From Euryarchaeota archaeon UBA557 (lineage in GTDB: Archaea; Thermoplasmatota; Poseidoniia; Poseidoniales; Thalassarchaeaceae), in the NCBI GenBank assembly GCA_002503285.1, contig DARI01000005.1:1-64000 (forward strand): a stretch of 64,000 bases of DNA, in the 5' to 3' direction. Made by a program: the position numbers and the translations under genes. The notes under the pieces were generated by a model. That model was not told where the DNA came from. It was given only the letters and a program-made list of their open reading frames with translations, and made no database searches. Positions 45,998 through 54,492 of this stretch are shown in pieces (within the stretch, counting starts at the first letter, position 1; the number at the start of each line of letters is the position of its first letter).

Positions 45998-46321
45998 TTA
46001 TGATTTAGTTATAGAAATCATTTCTTGTAGCTCGCCACTTTCGTATAATTCCAAAGCAATGTCTGAACCGCCAATCAATTCACCATTTATGAATATTTGA
46101 GGCATTGTGGGAAAATCCGACCAGGCGCATACGGAAGGTATTGCACGAGGATCGGTTAGAATATTCACGCTTGCGTAAGGTTGTTCTAATTTATTTAGAA
46201 CTGAAGCAGCACGATTGCTAAATCCGCAACGAGGTTCTTCTGGCGTTCCCTTCATAAAAAGAACAATACTATTTTTATCCACTATGTCTTGTAATTCTTC
46301 CGGCGTCCAATTAAAATTCAT
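45998..46321 (-). CDS. Monothiol glutaredoxin, CGFS type (Grx4/GrxD)
   Basis: 107 residues. The active site is RCGFS with C32, after IVLFMKGTPEEP, which is the typical lead-in for Fe-S-binding monothiol glutaredoxins. FPTMPQIFINGELIGGSDI holds the cis-Pro and glutathione-binding GGSD. Such proteins bind a [2Fe-2S] cluster between two subunits and hand it on, often with BolA. The BolA gene lies 11 nt upstream on the same strand, which supports this partnership. AGGAG precedes the ATG. Confidence 0.93.
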   Translation of the reverse strand: MNFNWTPEELQDIVDKNSIVLFMKGTPEEPRCGFSNRAASVLNKLEQPYASVNILTDPRAIPSVCAWSDFPTMPQIFINGELIGGSDIALELYESGELQEMISITKS

Positions 46322-46332
46322 TTTATTTACTC

Positions 46333-46650
46333 CTATTTTTCCCTTCTTATATGAACTCCGAAGAATTCTACCTCGGCGCCATGGGGGTCAAAGGCGGTTT
46401 CCCCACTTTTCTTTGCTTGGTCAAATGTCATGCACTTTAAATCTAAAGCATGTACTATATTCTGAGTAATAAATTGTTTGAAATGATTTAAAATTGGACG
46501 TTGTCGTTGTAACGGCCTAATACCTTCATATTGGTTAGAAATAACTCTGACGTGAAAGTGATCTCCGCTTTTATGTAAATCTGTGACAGAAACATCTGCA
46601 TTGGGAACAACCTTGAGAACTTCATCAACAACCCATTGTTCGGTTACCAT
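46333..46650 (-). CDS. BolA family protein
   Basis: 105 residues with the BolA fold sequence: VVDEVLKVVPNADVSVTDLH, then GDHFHVRVISNQYEGIRPLQRQRPILNHF, where the conserved F/H..V..S..F.G....R pattern is seen, and VHALDLKCMTFDQAKKSG. BolA proteins pair with CGFS glutaredoxins in Fe-S trafficking in bacteria and eukaryotes, and the glutaredoxin gene follows directly. A basic C-terminal tail is present. No strong ribosome binding site is seen. Confidence 0.88.
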   Translation of the reverse strand: MVTEQWVVDEVLKVVPNADVSVTDLHKSGDHFHVRVISNQYEGIRPLQRQRPILNHFKQFITQNIVHALDLKCMTFDQAKKSGETAFDPHGAEVEFFGVHIRREK

Positions 46651-46696
46651 TGTATGCTACAACAGGAGGTCACTATTGAATTCTTGGTGTAGAAAT

Positions 46697-47377
46697 TTAT
46701 TTATTGATGGCTGCATGTATAGAATTAAGATTTGCTTTGATTGTCCCCTGGTCATTTATCAATCCTGATCCAACTACTGCTATATCTATCCCCCAATCAG
46801 AAACTATTGCTGCATTATGATTTTTTATACCCCCATCAATCATCAGTTTTGTTTCATAACCTCCTGAAGATATTTGATTATCTATGGCATTTCTAAGATA
46901 ACGTACTTTGCCTTCAACTTCATCCATAAATGATTGCCCGCCTTTGCCTGGAACTACTGACATAACCAGAATTAAATCTAAATTAGGAAGTAAATGAATT
47001 ATTTCAGAAGGTTCGGTATTAGGATTAATTACGCAACCTACCTGTATGCCATAACCGTGTATATCAGTTATTAATTTTTCAAAATTTTCAACTGCTTCAA
47101 AGTGTGCTATAATCATATTTACGCCTGCCTTCGCATATTGCTCCCATGTTTCTTCTGCATTATTTATCATTAAATGGCAATCAATAAATATATTTGGACC
47201 CAATCTATCTCTGACAGTACGAATTAGTGCTGGGCCGAATGTTATGGTACGGTTAATTACCCAGTTACCATCCATAACATCCATATGAATCCATTTTATT
47301 CCTGCTTCTACAGCTTCATCTAAAGTTTTACCAAGTTCACAAAAGTTTGCAGTGAGAATGCTAGGAGTAATTTCCAT
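46697..47377 (-). CDS. rpe: Ribulose-phosphate 3-epimerase
   Basis: Interconverts ribulose 5-phosphate and xylulose 5-phosphate in the pentose phosphate pathway. The TIM-barrel motifs are complete: ITPSILTANFCELG, WIHMDVMDGNWVIN (metal/acid-base residues), FIDCHLMI, MIIAHFEAVEN, VMSVVPGKGGQSF and LMIDGGIKNHNAA, then VVGSGLIND for phosphate binding. At 226 residues it is of normal length. GAGG lies 8 nt before the ATG. It is separate from the BolA gene by 46 nt on the same strand. Confidence 0.95.
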   Translation of the reverse strand: MEITPSILTANFCELGKTLDEAVEAGIKWIHMDVMDGNWVINRTITFGPALIRTVRDRLGPNIFIDCHLMINNAEETWEQYAKAGVNMIIAHFEAVENFEKLITDIHGYGIQVGCVINPNTEPSEIIHLLPNLDLILVMSVVPGKGGQSFMDEVEGKVRYLRNAIDNQISSGGYETKLMIDGGIKNHNAAIVSDWGIDIAVVGSGLINDQGTIKANLNSIHAAINK

Positions 47378-47499
47378 AATAATGGCCTCTATTATATACT
47401 ATGCAATAGATGGCGGTAAATGAATTTGACTAATTATACTTGATTTCAAGACACATGTTGATACGTTATCAATGCCTCGTGTGTAATACAGGTGAAAGA

Positions 47500-47817
47500 A
47501 TGGGCCAAGTTATTGAAGTAAACGATGCAGATTTTGATATGATTACGAATGGTAATGAATGGGTATTAGTTGATTTCTGGGCTCCTTGGTGTGGACCTTG
47601 TAAGATGATTGCCCCTGTATTGTCAGAAATTGCACAACAACGTGACATTACAATAGCAAAAGTAAATACTGACACAAATACATTAACACCAGGAAAATAT
47701 GGAGTCAGGGGCATTCCGAATCTGTTATTATTTCACAACGGGAAAGTAGTAGAGCAAATGACTGGTGCAATGCCTAAACCTGCTATGGATACTTGGTTAG
47801 ATCGGCATATGTCTTAA
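47500..47817 (+). CDS. trxA: Thioredoxin
   Basis: 105 residues from the chosen start, the normal thioredoxin size. The active site is WCGPC with C31 and C34, after VLVDFWAP; the cis-Pro segment is GVRGIPNLLLFHNGK. It reduces protein disulphides in the cytoplasm. The ATG at 47500 is chosen because GGTGA lies 5 nt before it and the family starts there; the frame is open back to 47440. The 3' end overlaps the convergent STAND ATPase gene by 21 nt. Confidence 0.95.
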   Translation: MGQVIEVNDADFDMITNGNEWVLVDFWAPWCGPCKMIAPVLSEIAQQRDITIAKVNTDTNTLTPGKYGVRGIPNLLLFHNGKVVEQMTGAMPKPAMDTWLDRHMS

Positions 47818-49383
47818 TCTAGCATTCTTTAATTTCTTTAACCTAATTTCGTTTGTGACTCCCACTTCCCTAAGTAATCTTGACCTTAGGGCTTCATGTA
47901 TCCACATTCCTTCACTAAGTTCGAGCATCAATCCTCGCTCAATAATTTGAGTAGGGGGTTTTCCACTAAAGTCTGCTGCATCTGCTAGAATCTTCCAAGG
48001 AACTGGTCGATCAGATACCGCAAGAAGGGCCAAAATTTCTCTATGATCATTTGGCAATACATTCAGGATTTCTTCGTCCAAAAATCTCAACCAATCATCA
48101 TGTAATATTTGACCATATAATTCTAATAATTCCAAAGCAAGAGGATGCCCGCCTGTAGCCTGATATATTTCCGCTATAGGGGCATTTTTTGATAATGGTA
48201 ATGAATTGAGCCAAATAGTTATTTCTTCAACAGAAAGTCCTGAAAGTGTAAATTCACTCACACGATTACGAGTATGTACATCTCTACGATCATAAAAACT
48301 TAAATTTTTTCTAGATATCATCAAGAGTCGGATATTTGTATCTTCAGCAATTTGTAATAGCATTCCAAAAAAGTTCTGCCCGGAAGAATCAATATTATGT
48401 ACATCATCTAAAATTATAAGGATTTCATTAATATTATCCTTTCTTAGGCCTTTTTTATCCAATAAATGGGCTGTAACTCTACGCCTGTATAAATCTAAAT
48501 TAAAATCCATTCCTGATTTAAGAGGTATTGTCTCTAAGACGCCATACGGATCCTGTGATTTACCTGGTGAACGTATACCAAAGCGATGCAATATACTAGT
48601 TGCTATTCCAAGTGTTGTGTCCCAAGGCTGGCAAGGATAATACATAATTTCTGTTTCTGGGTTATTTTTTAAAACATCATCAATCCAAAACGAAACTAAA
48701 GTAGTTTTACCACAACCCGCTATACCTGATAGAACAAATAAAGGAGTTTTGGATTTATACCATTTACTTATTCCATCTTTTTCAAGTTTTCGCCCATGGA
48801 CAGTTCGAGTATCAGGGGGACGAGTATGATATGTTGAATGAGCTCCAGATAACATACTAATTGAGCCAGGTTTTATATTTTCATCTGAATTAATTATTGT
48901 CCCAAATCTAATGTCTCCAAAATTAAGAACACCTTCATGTTGTGCATGCATTAAGATTTGTAGTAGCGTAAGATTTGCTTTTAGGTTCAAAGATGCTTCA
49001 TCTGCCCTTATTTCAAGCAAATTATTATCCCTTCCCCTAAGTAATACTTTTGTTGATCGAAGTTGAGACATCTTCTCAGAAATTGCATGCCGCCCATCAT
49101 CAGATAATTGCCATGTTTTTTGCCTTCGATCATCTCCTCTTATTGATCTCGTATGTTCGGTTGCCCATCCTTCAGAAATAATATCTCTCATTGATCTAGA
49201 TACATTTGGTGGATGTAATGCACAAACTTCTGCTATTCCAGGTCTTGTTATTTCATATGTTACTAAATAATGATCAGCTTGATGATCTTGTTCCCATAAA
49301 TGAAGTAAAATTCTATCTGTTACAGAAATGTTGACGCGGGCATCACTAGTGACCATTGATTTACGCGAATCATAGTCTATCAT
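47797..49383 (-). CDS. STAND-type ATPase with N-terminal winged helix, putative regulator
   Basis: About 528 residues. Residues 20-110 look like a MarR/ArsR-type winged helix (DRILLHLWEQDHQ...YEITRPGIAEVCALHPPNVSRSMRDII...RRQKTWQLSDDGRHAI). A linker with HGRKLEKDG leads to a P-loop ATPase: Walker A GIAGCGKTT near 221-229, Walker B ILIILDDVH near 322-330, LLMISRKNL (sensor-like), and GGHPLALELLELYG, the GxP motif of STAND/NACHT-like switches. A C-terminal winged-helix-like part follows. This suggests a signal-responsive transcription factor; the target is unknown. The start is ATG at 49383; a TTG just before it is also in frame. Confidence 0.78.
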   Translation of the reverse strand: MIDYDSRKSMVTSDARVNISVTDRILLHLWEQDHQADHYLVTYEITRPGIAEVCALHPPNVSRSMRDIISEGWATEHTRSIRGDDRRQKTWQLSDDGRHAISEKMSQLRSTKVLLRGRDNNLLEIRADEASLNLKANLTLLQILMHAQHEGVLNFGDIRFGTIINSDENIKPGSISMLSGAHSTYHTRPPDTRTVHGRKLEKDGISKWYKSKTPLFVLSGIAGCGKTTLVSFWIDDVLKNNPETEIMYYPCQPWDTTLGIATSILHRFGIRSPGKSQDPYGVLETIPLKSGMDFNLDLYRRRVTAHLLDKKGLRKDNINEILIILDDVHNIDSSGQNFFGMLLQIAEDTNIRLLMISRKNLSFYDRRDVHTRNRVSEFTLSGLSVEEITIWLNSLPLSKNAPIAEIYQATGGHPLALELLELYGQILHDDWLRFLDEEILNVLPNDHREILALLAVSDRPVPWKILADAADFSGKPPTQIIERGLMLELSEGMWIHEALRSRLLREVGVTNEIRLKKLKNARLRHMPI

Positions 49384-49489
49384 CAATAGTTCGGAAATTT
49401 GATTCTATTTTGAAAGAAGGTGTTTAATTAAGTCAATAAATTAAGACTCTATCCGTAACCTATGTGTCTTAGGACAATCTCGGAGGTTC

Positions 49490-50986
49490 GTGTCTGCTTA
49501 CTCAGAATTGATGGATAAGATGAAAGAGATTGATTTAATTGAACAAATTGGTGGATTATTAAGCTGGGATCAGGAAGTGATGATGCCTCCGAATGCTTCG
49601 ACTTTGAGGGCGGAACAATTAGCATGGCTATCTTCTAGTGGTCATCTTAAAATGACGGATTTACGAATTGGTGAGCTCTTAATGGAGTTGGAGAATAATG
49701 AGAAATTAAATGAAGTTCAATCTGGTAATCTAAGATTAATCAGAAAATCATATGATAAAGCAACAAAATTACCTACTAAATTTGTAATTGAGATGGCAAA
49801 ACATAGATCTAAGTCCATGGTAACATGGACTGAGGCACGTGCAAAAAATGATTTTTCAATATTTAGAGATGACTTGAAGAAAATGATAGATTTAGTTAGG
49901 CAAGAGGCGGATTATTTAGGATATGAAGAATTGCGATATGATGCTTTACTTGACAATTATGAATCTGGCCTCACTGTATCTAGATTAGACCCCTTATTTA
50001 CTAACTTAAGAGAAAGTGTTGCTCCACTGATTAAATCAGTGATGGACAGCGGTAAGAGGCCTATTATGGAATGGGTTGAAAGGAGTACTTGGATTCAACA
50101 AGGGCAAGAATTCCTAAGTCAAAAAGTCTCTGAGTCAATAGGTTTTAATTTTGATGCTGGTAGAAGAGATGCTTCTACACATCCATTTTGCGGAGGGCCT
50201 AATCCTGATGATGTACGATGGACAACTAGATACTCAGCGACTGAACCGTTTGGTTCTCTCTATGGTTCAATGCATGAAACAGGGCATGGACTATACGAAC
50301 AAGGGAGGCCAAGAGCATTAGATTTTCAGCCAGCAGGAAAGGCAAATGGCCTTGGAATTCATGAAAGTCAGAGTAGGTTATGGGAAAATCAGATTGGTAG
50401 ATCTTTGGCATTTTGCGAATGGTCGCTACCATTGTGGGCAGAAAGTTTTCCTGATAATATGATAGATGTTACTCCAGAAGATCTTTGGCGTTCTGTCAAT
50501 TTAATAGAGCCTAGTTTAATTCGAGTTGAAGCTGACGAAGCAACCTATAATCTCCACATAATGATAAGATATGAAATAGAAAAGATGTTGATCAGTGGAG
50601 ATATAGAAGTTGATGATTTACCAAAAGTATGGAATAATATGTATGAAGAATTTTTAGGCGTTATTCCACCTAATGATACATTAGGAGTATTGCAAGATGT
50701 TCATTGGTCAATGGGTGCATTTGGTTATTTCCCAACTTATACGTTGGGCAATTTGTATTCTGCTCAACTTTTAACTACTGCAAGGAAAGACTTGGGGGAT
50801 TTAGAAAGTCAAATTAAAGAAGGAGATTTTTTACCATTATTAGATTGGATGAGAGAAAATATACATTCCAGGGGAAGTATTCTGGAACCAGCTTTACTGA
50901 TCGAAGAAGCCACCGGTTCACCACCATCGTCTGATGAATTTATAGATTATTTAAAAAATAAGATAAAAGATCTGTATGAAATATAA
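49490..50986 (+). CDS. Metallocarboxypeptidase, M32 (Taq) family
   Basis: 498 residues. The zinc site HETGH lies at 262-266 in GSMHETGHGLYEQGRP, followed by the family motifs GLGIHESQSRLWENQIGRS (third ligand glutamate) and IRVEADEATYNLHIMIRYE. ILSWDQE-type N-terminus (LLSWDQEVMMPP) is also present. M32 enzymes remove C-terminal amino acids with broad specificity and act in the cytoplasm on peptides. The start is GTG at 49490, supported by GGAGGT 3 nt upstream. A propeller gene follows 23 nt later. Confidence 0.93.
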   Translation: MSAYSELMDKMKEIDLIEQIGGLLSWDQEVMMPPNASTLRAEQLAWLSSSGHLKMTDLRIGELLMELENNEKLNEVQSGNLRLIRKSYDKATKLPTKFVIEMAKHRSKSMVTWTEARAKNDFSIFRDDLKKMIDLVRQEADYLGYEELRYDALLDNYESGLTVSRLDPLFTNLRESVAPLIKSVMDSGKRPIMEWVERSTWIQQGQEFLSQKVSESIGFNFDAGRRDASTHPFCGGPNPDDVRWTTRYSATEPFGSLYGSMHETGHGLYEQGRPRALDFQPAGKANGLGIHESQSRLWENQIGRSLAFCEWSLPLWAESFPDNMIDVTPEDLWRSVNLIEPSLIRVEADEATYNLHIMIRYEIEKMLISGDIEVDDLPKVWNNMYEEFLGVIPPNDTLGVLQDVHWSMGAFGYFPTYTLGNLYSAQLLTTARKDLGDLESQIKEGDFLPLLDWMRENIHSRGSILEPALLIEEATGSPPSSDEFIDYLKNKIKDLYEI

Positions 50987-51009
50987 ATTTAACATATGGG
51001 GCCAATGTT

Positions 51010-52086
51010 ATGGAATATATGAGATTAGAGGATATCACTTCATTTGTACGTAATTTGAATAGCGAATGTACAGTAATTAGTAATCATGACGATTATCTCA
51101 TAGTCGGTTCAAAAGAAGGATTATTGATTTGTTGGTCTATAAATTCAGGAATTGAGAAGTGGAGGAATAAGTTTGAAGGCCCATGTTCAGAATTAATTAT
51201 TTTTGAAAAAAAAGTATATTTGACTGAAGAAGGCAATGTGCACTCAATTGATTTGTTAAAAGGAAAAATTTTATGGAGTTTAAAATTGGAAGGTCTGAGT
51301 GATTTTATCCAAGTTAATGATGGCGACATCTGGGTTAGTTCCTCAATATATGACCTGCATATTTCTGACTATTCTGAATCAATAATATGGCATTTAGATC
51401 AAAATGGAAAAATTTTAGAAAAGTGGATTATAGAAGGTAAACCGTGGTTTTTCTGTTCAACAACGTATGGAGTATGCGTAGGACTTAGTAGACCCAAATG
51501 CGGATATGGGAAAATTATACCAGGTAAAGAAGTAGAATACGTATCATTGAAAAATAAAAATCCAATTACAACAGGATTTAAAAAAGATCAAATTATTTAT
51601 CTCGGACATAGTAATGGATTGATTACAATATTAGACAAAGATGAAATTCAAGAAGTAAAAATAGGAGATTCTTCGGTAAAGGCAATAGAAATTATGAGAG
51701 ATATGGTTATTGGATTGGAATCTGGAATGATATACTCTAAAGAAAATAATTGGGAGTATAATGCTAATGGGATTATAGATAAAATCGTCAATGGCCTATT
51801 GATTGGGGGCATTGATTGTTTATGGGCCTCGACTTGGGCAAAAAATTCCAAAATTAGCATAATTGATGTTGAATCAGGGGCATTAAAATATAATATAAAA
51901 CATAATTCAAGAATAAGAGAAATGAAAAGTAATGGCGAAATTTTAGTCCTTGGCGATTTAGAAGGTAAAATTTTCTTAATAGAAGAAAAGGTATTGAATC
52001 GTCGCTTGAAATCCTCAAATAAATTAGTAGTAAATGATGAAAAGAGGTCACTGCTCAAAGAGAGAATAAGAAAACTTCGTGATTAA
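51010..52086 (+). CDS. PQQ/WD40-like beta-propeller protein, cytoplasmic
   Basis: 358 residues made of repeating four-strand blades with motifs such as YLIVGSKEGLLICWSINSG, NVHSIDLLKGKILWSL and ILVLGDLEGKIFLIEE. This resembles PQQ-type quinoprotein or WD40-like propellers of about seven blades. No signal peptide or membrane helix is seen, so it is probably cytoplasmic. The C-terminus is basic (EKRSLLKERIRKLRD). Such propellers usually serve as protein-binding platforms. It follows the M32 carboxypeptidase by 23 nt, and a 3' hairpin (GGAAA...TTTCC, about 52096-52125) may end the transcript. Specific function is not known. Confidence 0.7.
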   Translation: MEYMRLEDITSFVRNLNSECTVISNHDDYLIVGSKEGLLICWSINSGIEKWRNKFEGPCSELIIFEKKVYLTEEGNVHSIDLLKGKILWSLKLEGLSDFIQVNDGDIWVSSSIYDLHISDYSESIIWHLDQNGKILEKWIIEGKPWFFCSTTYGVCVGLSRPKCGYGKIIPGKEVEYVSLKNKNPITTGFKKDQIIYLGHSNGLITILDKDEIQEVKIGDSSVKAIEIMRDMVIGLESGMIYSKENNWEYNANGIIDKIVNGLLIGGIDCLWASTWAKNSKISIIDVESGALKYNIKHNSRIREMKSNGEILVLGDLEGKIFLIEEKVLNRRLKSSNKLVVNDEKRSLLKERIRKLRD

Positions 52087-52154
52087 AAATTTTCAGTGGA
52101 AATTGACGTAAATGGAGGGTCATTTCCAGTGTACTGCGGCTTTATTGCCGAAAC

Positions 52155-52162
52155 ATTTAAAA
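52155..52162 (+). promoter_or_regulatory. TATA-box-like promoter of the large RNA gene
   Basis: ATTTAAAA lies 22-29 nt upstream of the expected RNA start near 52184 and is preceded by CGAAAC, which resembles a BRE. It sits in a GC-richer surround, so it stands out. Confidence 0.5.
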
Positions 52163-52388
52163 GTCGGGCATCTCCCTATTTGCCTTGCTGCTCCGAGGGA
52201 GTGGTGTGGAGACGCTTCGGCTAATCCGCGGGCCACAAAAACCGAGCCTCAAATTTGGGGTAGTAAAATCGATTTCTGAAAAGAAATCGAGGCAATAGTC
52301 GAGATCACCTGTGGGTGATTGAGACGGCGGTAGAACTGAAGTGGAAATATCCAAACGAAAGAATGGAAAAATAAACAACAGGGGCTGA

Positions 52389-52431
52389 GGAAAACAAAAC
52401 CGAACGTTTAGGCGGGGAAAACAAAACCGAA
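52389..52431 (+). repeat. Two identical 16-nt A-rich motifs inside the large RNA
   Basis: GGAAAACAAAACCGAA occurs at 52389-52404 and again at 52416-52431, 27 nt apart. A related GGGAAACA occurs at 52495-52502 and 52520-52527. Unpaired A-rich stretches that recur in a structured RNA suggest protein-binding or tertiary-contact sites. Confidence 0.8.
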
Positions 52432-52754
52432 TCAGATACCATACCGTAGAGGTACACACAAGAAGGGGGAGGAGACAATCCTGAGTTGTGTCGTGGGAAA
52501 CAATCAAGTAAAATTGAAAGGGAAACACGCAAAAGCGAGCGCGATTAAAATCGTGGAGTGTAATGGTACTAGTTTTGTGAAAAAAACCAGTGAGAATTGG
52601 TAATAGAAACAAAAACGGCAAATGAAAAAGTAATTTATCAAAAGTCGGAAAAGATGGAAACATCAAACAAAATAATCCTTAATGGATTATGAGTAGCTAC
52701 CTGGGAAAATTAAACGTCTTACGACTAAAATGGAACCAGACCCTGCGGAGTATT

Positions 52755-52790
52755 CAGAGAACAACGCCCCCCCATAGGCGTTGTTCTCTG
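52755..52790 (+). terminator. Perfect 14-bp hairpin at the 3' end of the large RNA
   Basis: CAGAGAACAACGCC pairs with GGCGTTGTTCTCTG around an 8-nt loop (CCCCCATA). It lies just outside the closing helix of the RNA and just before the convergent fumarase gene. No immediate T-run follows; a T-rich stretch appears near 52819-52835. It may be the RNA's stable 3' end rather than a classic terminator. Confidence 0.6.
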
Positions 52791-52826
52791 TTGCTCCCAA
52801 CTTGGTTAACTTCGCCCAATATTATT

Positions 52827-54428
52827 TTATTTCTTTGGTCCTGTCATATCTTTAGCAACTACCCAATCATTGAATTGTTCATCAGTTAAGAGTTCTAACT
52901 TAATTGCACTTTGTCTTAATGTCAAGTTATTTTTATGTGCATGTTTGGCTATCTTGGCTGAATTATCATATCCAATGTGTGAATTTAGCGCTGTAACTAA
53001 CATTAAAGAGTTTTCAAGATGGTTATTTATTTGGATTTTGTTTGCAGTAATGCCAATAATACAATTATTTGTAAATGAAATACAGCAATCAGATAAGAGA
53101 TTGATGCTGTGAAGAAGATTATGTATCATCATTGGCTTGAAAACATTTAATTCGAAATTACCCTGACTACCTCCAATAGATATCGCAGAATTATTACCCA
53201 TAACTTGGCAACAAACCATCGTCATTGCTTCGGCTTGTGTAGGATTTACTTTGCCCGGCATTATACTAGATCCAGGCTCATTAGCTGGGAGAGATAGTTC
53301 GCCAAATCCGCAGCGTGGACCTGATGCTAACCATCGTATATCATTTGCAATTTTCATTAATGATACTGATAGTGTATTTAATGCCCCAGATGCTGAAACT
53401 ACTGCATCATGTGCTGCCAATTGAGCAAATTTATTGTTGGCGGTTTCAAATGGAAGCCCAGTTTTTTCTGCCATTTTTATAGCGACATGCTTTGCGAAAT
53501 CAGTGTGTGAATTTAATCCAGTTCCTACTGCGGTTCCACCTAGGGCTAATTCAAATAAATCAGTTAATATAAATTCAATCCTAGTAATGTCTGCATTTAG
53601 CATAGCAACATATCCACTAAATTCTTGGCTAAGAGTTAATGGAACTGCATCCATAAGGTGGGTGCGTCCAATTTTTATAATACCATCAAATTCAATTACT
53701 TTCTTTTCAAGTTCAGATTTCATAGATCTTACCGAAGGTAATAGTTTATGATAAATTTCTTCTGCAGCAGCTAAATGCATTGCAGTTGGGAATGTATCAT
53801 TACTTGATTGCGCCATATTGACGTGATCATTTGGATGCACAGGCATTTTACTTCCTAAAACGCCATTAACCATTTCAATTGCCCTATTTGCAATTACTTC
53901 ATTGGCATTCATATTTGTTTGGGTACCAGAACCAGTTTGCCAGATACGGAGAGGGAAGTGATCATCTAAATTTCCAGATATTACCTCATCACAGGTACTG
54001 ACTATTAATTTACCAATTTCTGAATTTAACTCTCCTAACTCAATATTAACTTCAGCTGCTGATTGTTTTAATATTCCAAATGCCCTTATTATTGAACGAG
54101 GCATTATATCATCACCTATTTTGAAATTTATCAAAGATCTTGCAGTTTGTGCTCCATAATATCGATCTGCAGGCACTTCAACTATTCCCATAGTATCTAC
54201 TTCTTCTCTTATTTTACCACTGACTAATTTAGGACTTATAGTAGATATATCAGTTGCTTTTACTATCTTTGGAATTTTAGAGTCTAATGATTCGGAAATC
54301 ATTTTACAAATAGTTGCTGATCGCCCAGTATCTTTACCCTTGCCAACATTTAAATCTAGTTTTTTTGCAATATCCTCTGGTAAACTGATAGTAATTATTC
54401 TTCGATCTCCAGCGTGGTGCTTTCCCAT
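52827..54428 (-). CDS. fumC: Class II fumarase with N-terminal ribbon-helix-helix-like extension
   Basis: Interconverts fumarate and malate in the citric acid cycle. The core from about residue 72 is standard FumC: MGIVEVPADRYYGAQTARS, TGSGTQTNMNANEVI, MAQSSNDTFPTAMHLAA and the signature GSSIMPGKVNPTQAEAM near residue 385. The first 55 or so residues are unusual: RRIITISLPEDIAKKLD followed by GRSATICKMISESLDSK looks like a CopG/Arc-type DNA-binding domain. The frame is continuous, and no convincing ribosome binding site precedes the inner ATG near residue 80, so a true fusion is likely. Total length 533 versus about 460 in the family. It converges with the large RNA. Confidence 0.93.
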   Translation of the reverse strand: MGKHHAGDRRIITISLPEDIAKKLDLNVGKGKDTGRSATICKMISESLDSKIPKIVKATDISTISPKLVSGKIREEVDTMGIVEVPADRYYGAQTARSLINFKIGDDIMPRSIIRAFGILKQSAAEVNIELGELNSEIGKLIVSTCDEVISGNLDDHFPLRIWQTGSGTQTNMNANEVIANRAIEMVNGVLGSKMPVHPNDHVNMAQSSNDTFPTAMHLAAAEEIYHKLLPSVRSMKSELEKKVIEFDGIIKIGRTHLMDAVPLTLSQEFSGYVAMLNADITRIEFILTDLFELALGGTAVGTGLNSHTDFAKHVAIKMAEKTGLPFETANNKFAQLAAHDAVVSASGALNTLSVSLMKIANDIRWLASGPRCGFGELSLPANEPGSSIMPGKVNPTQAEAMTMVCCQVMGNNSAISIGGSQGNFELNVFKPMMIHNLLHSINLLSDCCISFTNNCIIGITANKIQINNHLENSLMLVTALNSHIGYDNSAKIAKHAHKNNLTLRQSAIKLELLTDEQFNDWVVAKDMTGPKK

Positions 54429-54492
54429 ACATAACCCTGTTAATAATTATTAATAAACTATATTATTATATGTTAAATTAAATATTATTGGA

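Larger units (their letters stand above)
52184..52790 (+). ncRNA. Large structured non-coding RNA, family not recognised
   Basis: About 600 nt without a credible ORF, purine-rich on the plus strand. The ends are joined by a long-range helix: TGCTCCGAGGG 52189-52199 with CCCTGCGGAGTA 52741-52752 (one bulged G). Local hairpins: 52213-52230; 52205-52209 with 52233-52237; 52247-52260; 52269-52290 (9 bp, GAAA loop); 52304-52319; 52442-52454; 52528-52537; 52541-52554; 52568-52591; 52653-52664 (GAAA loop); 52672-52690 (7 bp). Two identical 16-nt A-rich motifs lie at 52389-52404 and 52416-52431. A perfect 14-bp hairpin at 52755-52790 follows the closing helix. I could not find the conserved cores of RNase P RNA or SRP RNA. 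Strand is inferred from the TATA-like box at 52155 and A-rich loops. Exact ends are estimates. Confidence 0.7.

Noticed and set aside
52157..52666. A minus-strand open frame of 169 codons across the large RNA region
   Set aside because: The product is Phe/Pro/Leu/Ser-rich with no domain, mirrors the purine-rich RNA strand, and is contradicted by the strong RNA structure and plus-strand promoter.
52184..52790. Identification of the large RNA as RNase P RNA or SRP RNA
   Set aside because: Apart from a GAGGAAA, no RNase P P4 partner, and no SRP helix 8 core (GGAAG/GGGAGC pair in the right setting) was found on the plus strand; the GGGAGCAAC on the minus strand is isolated.
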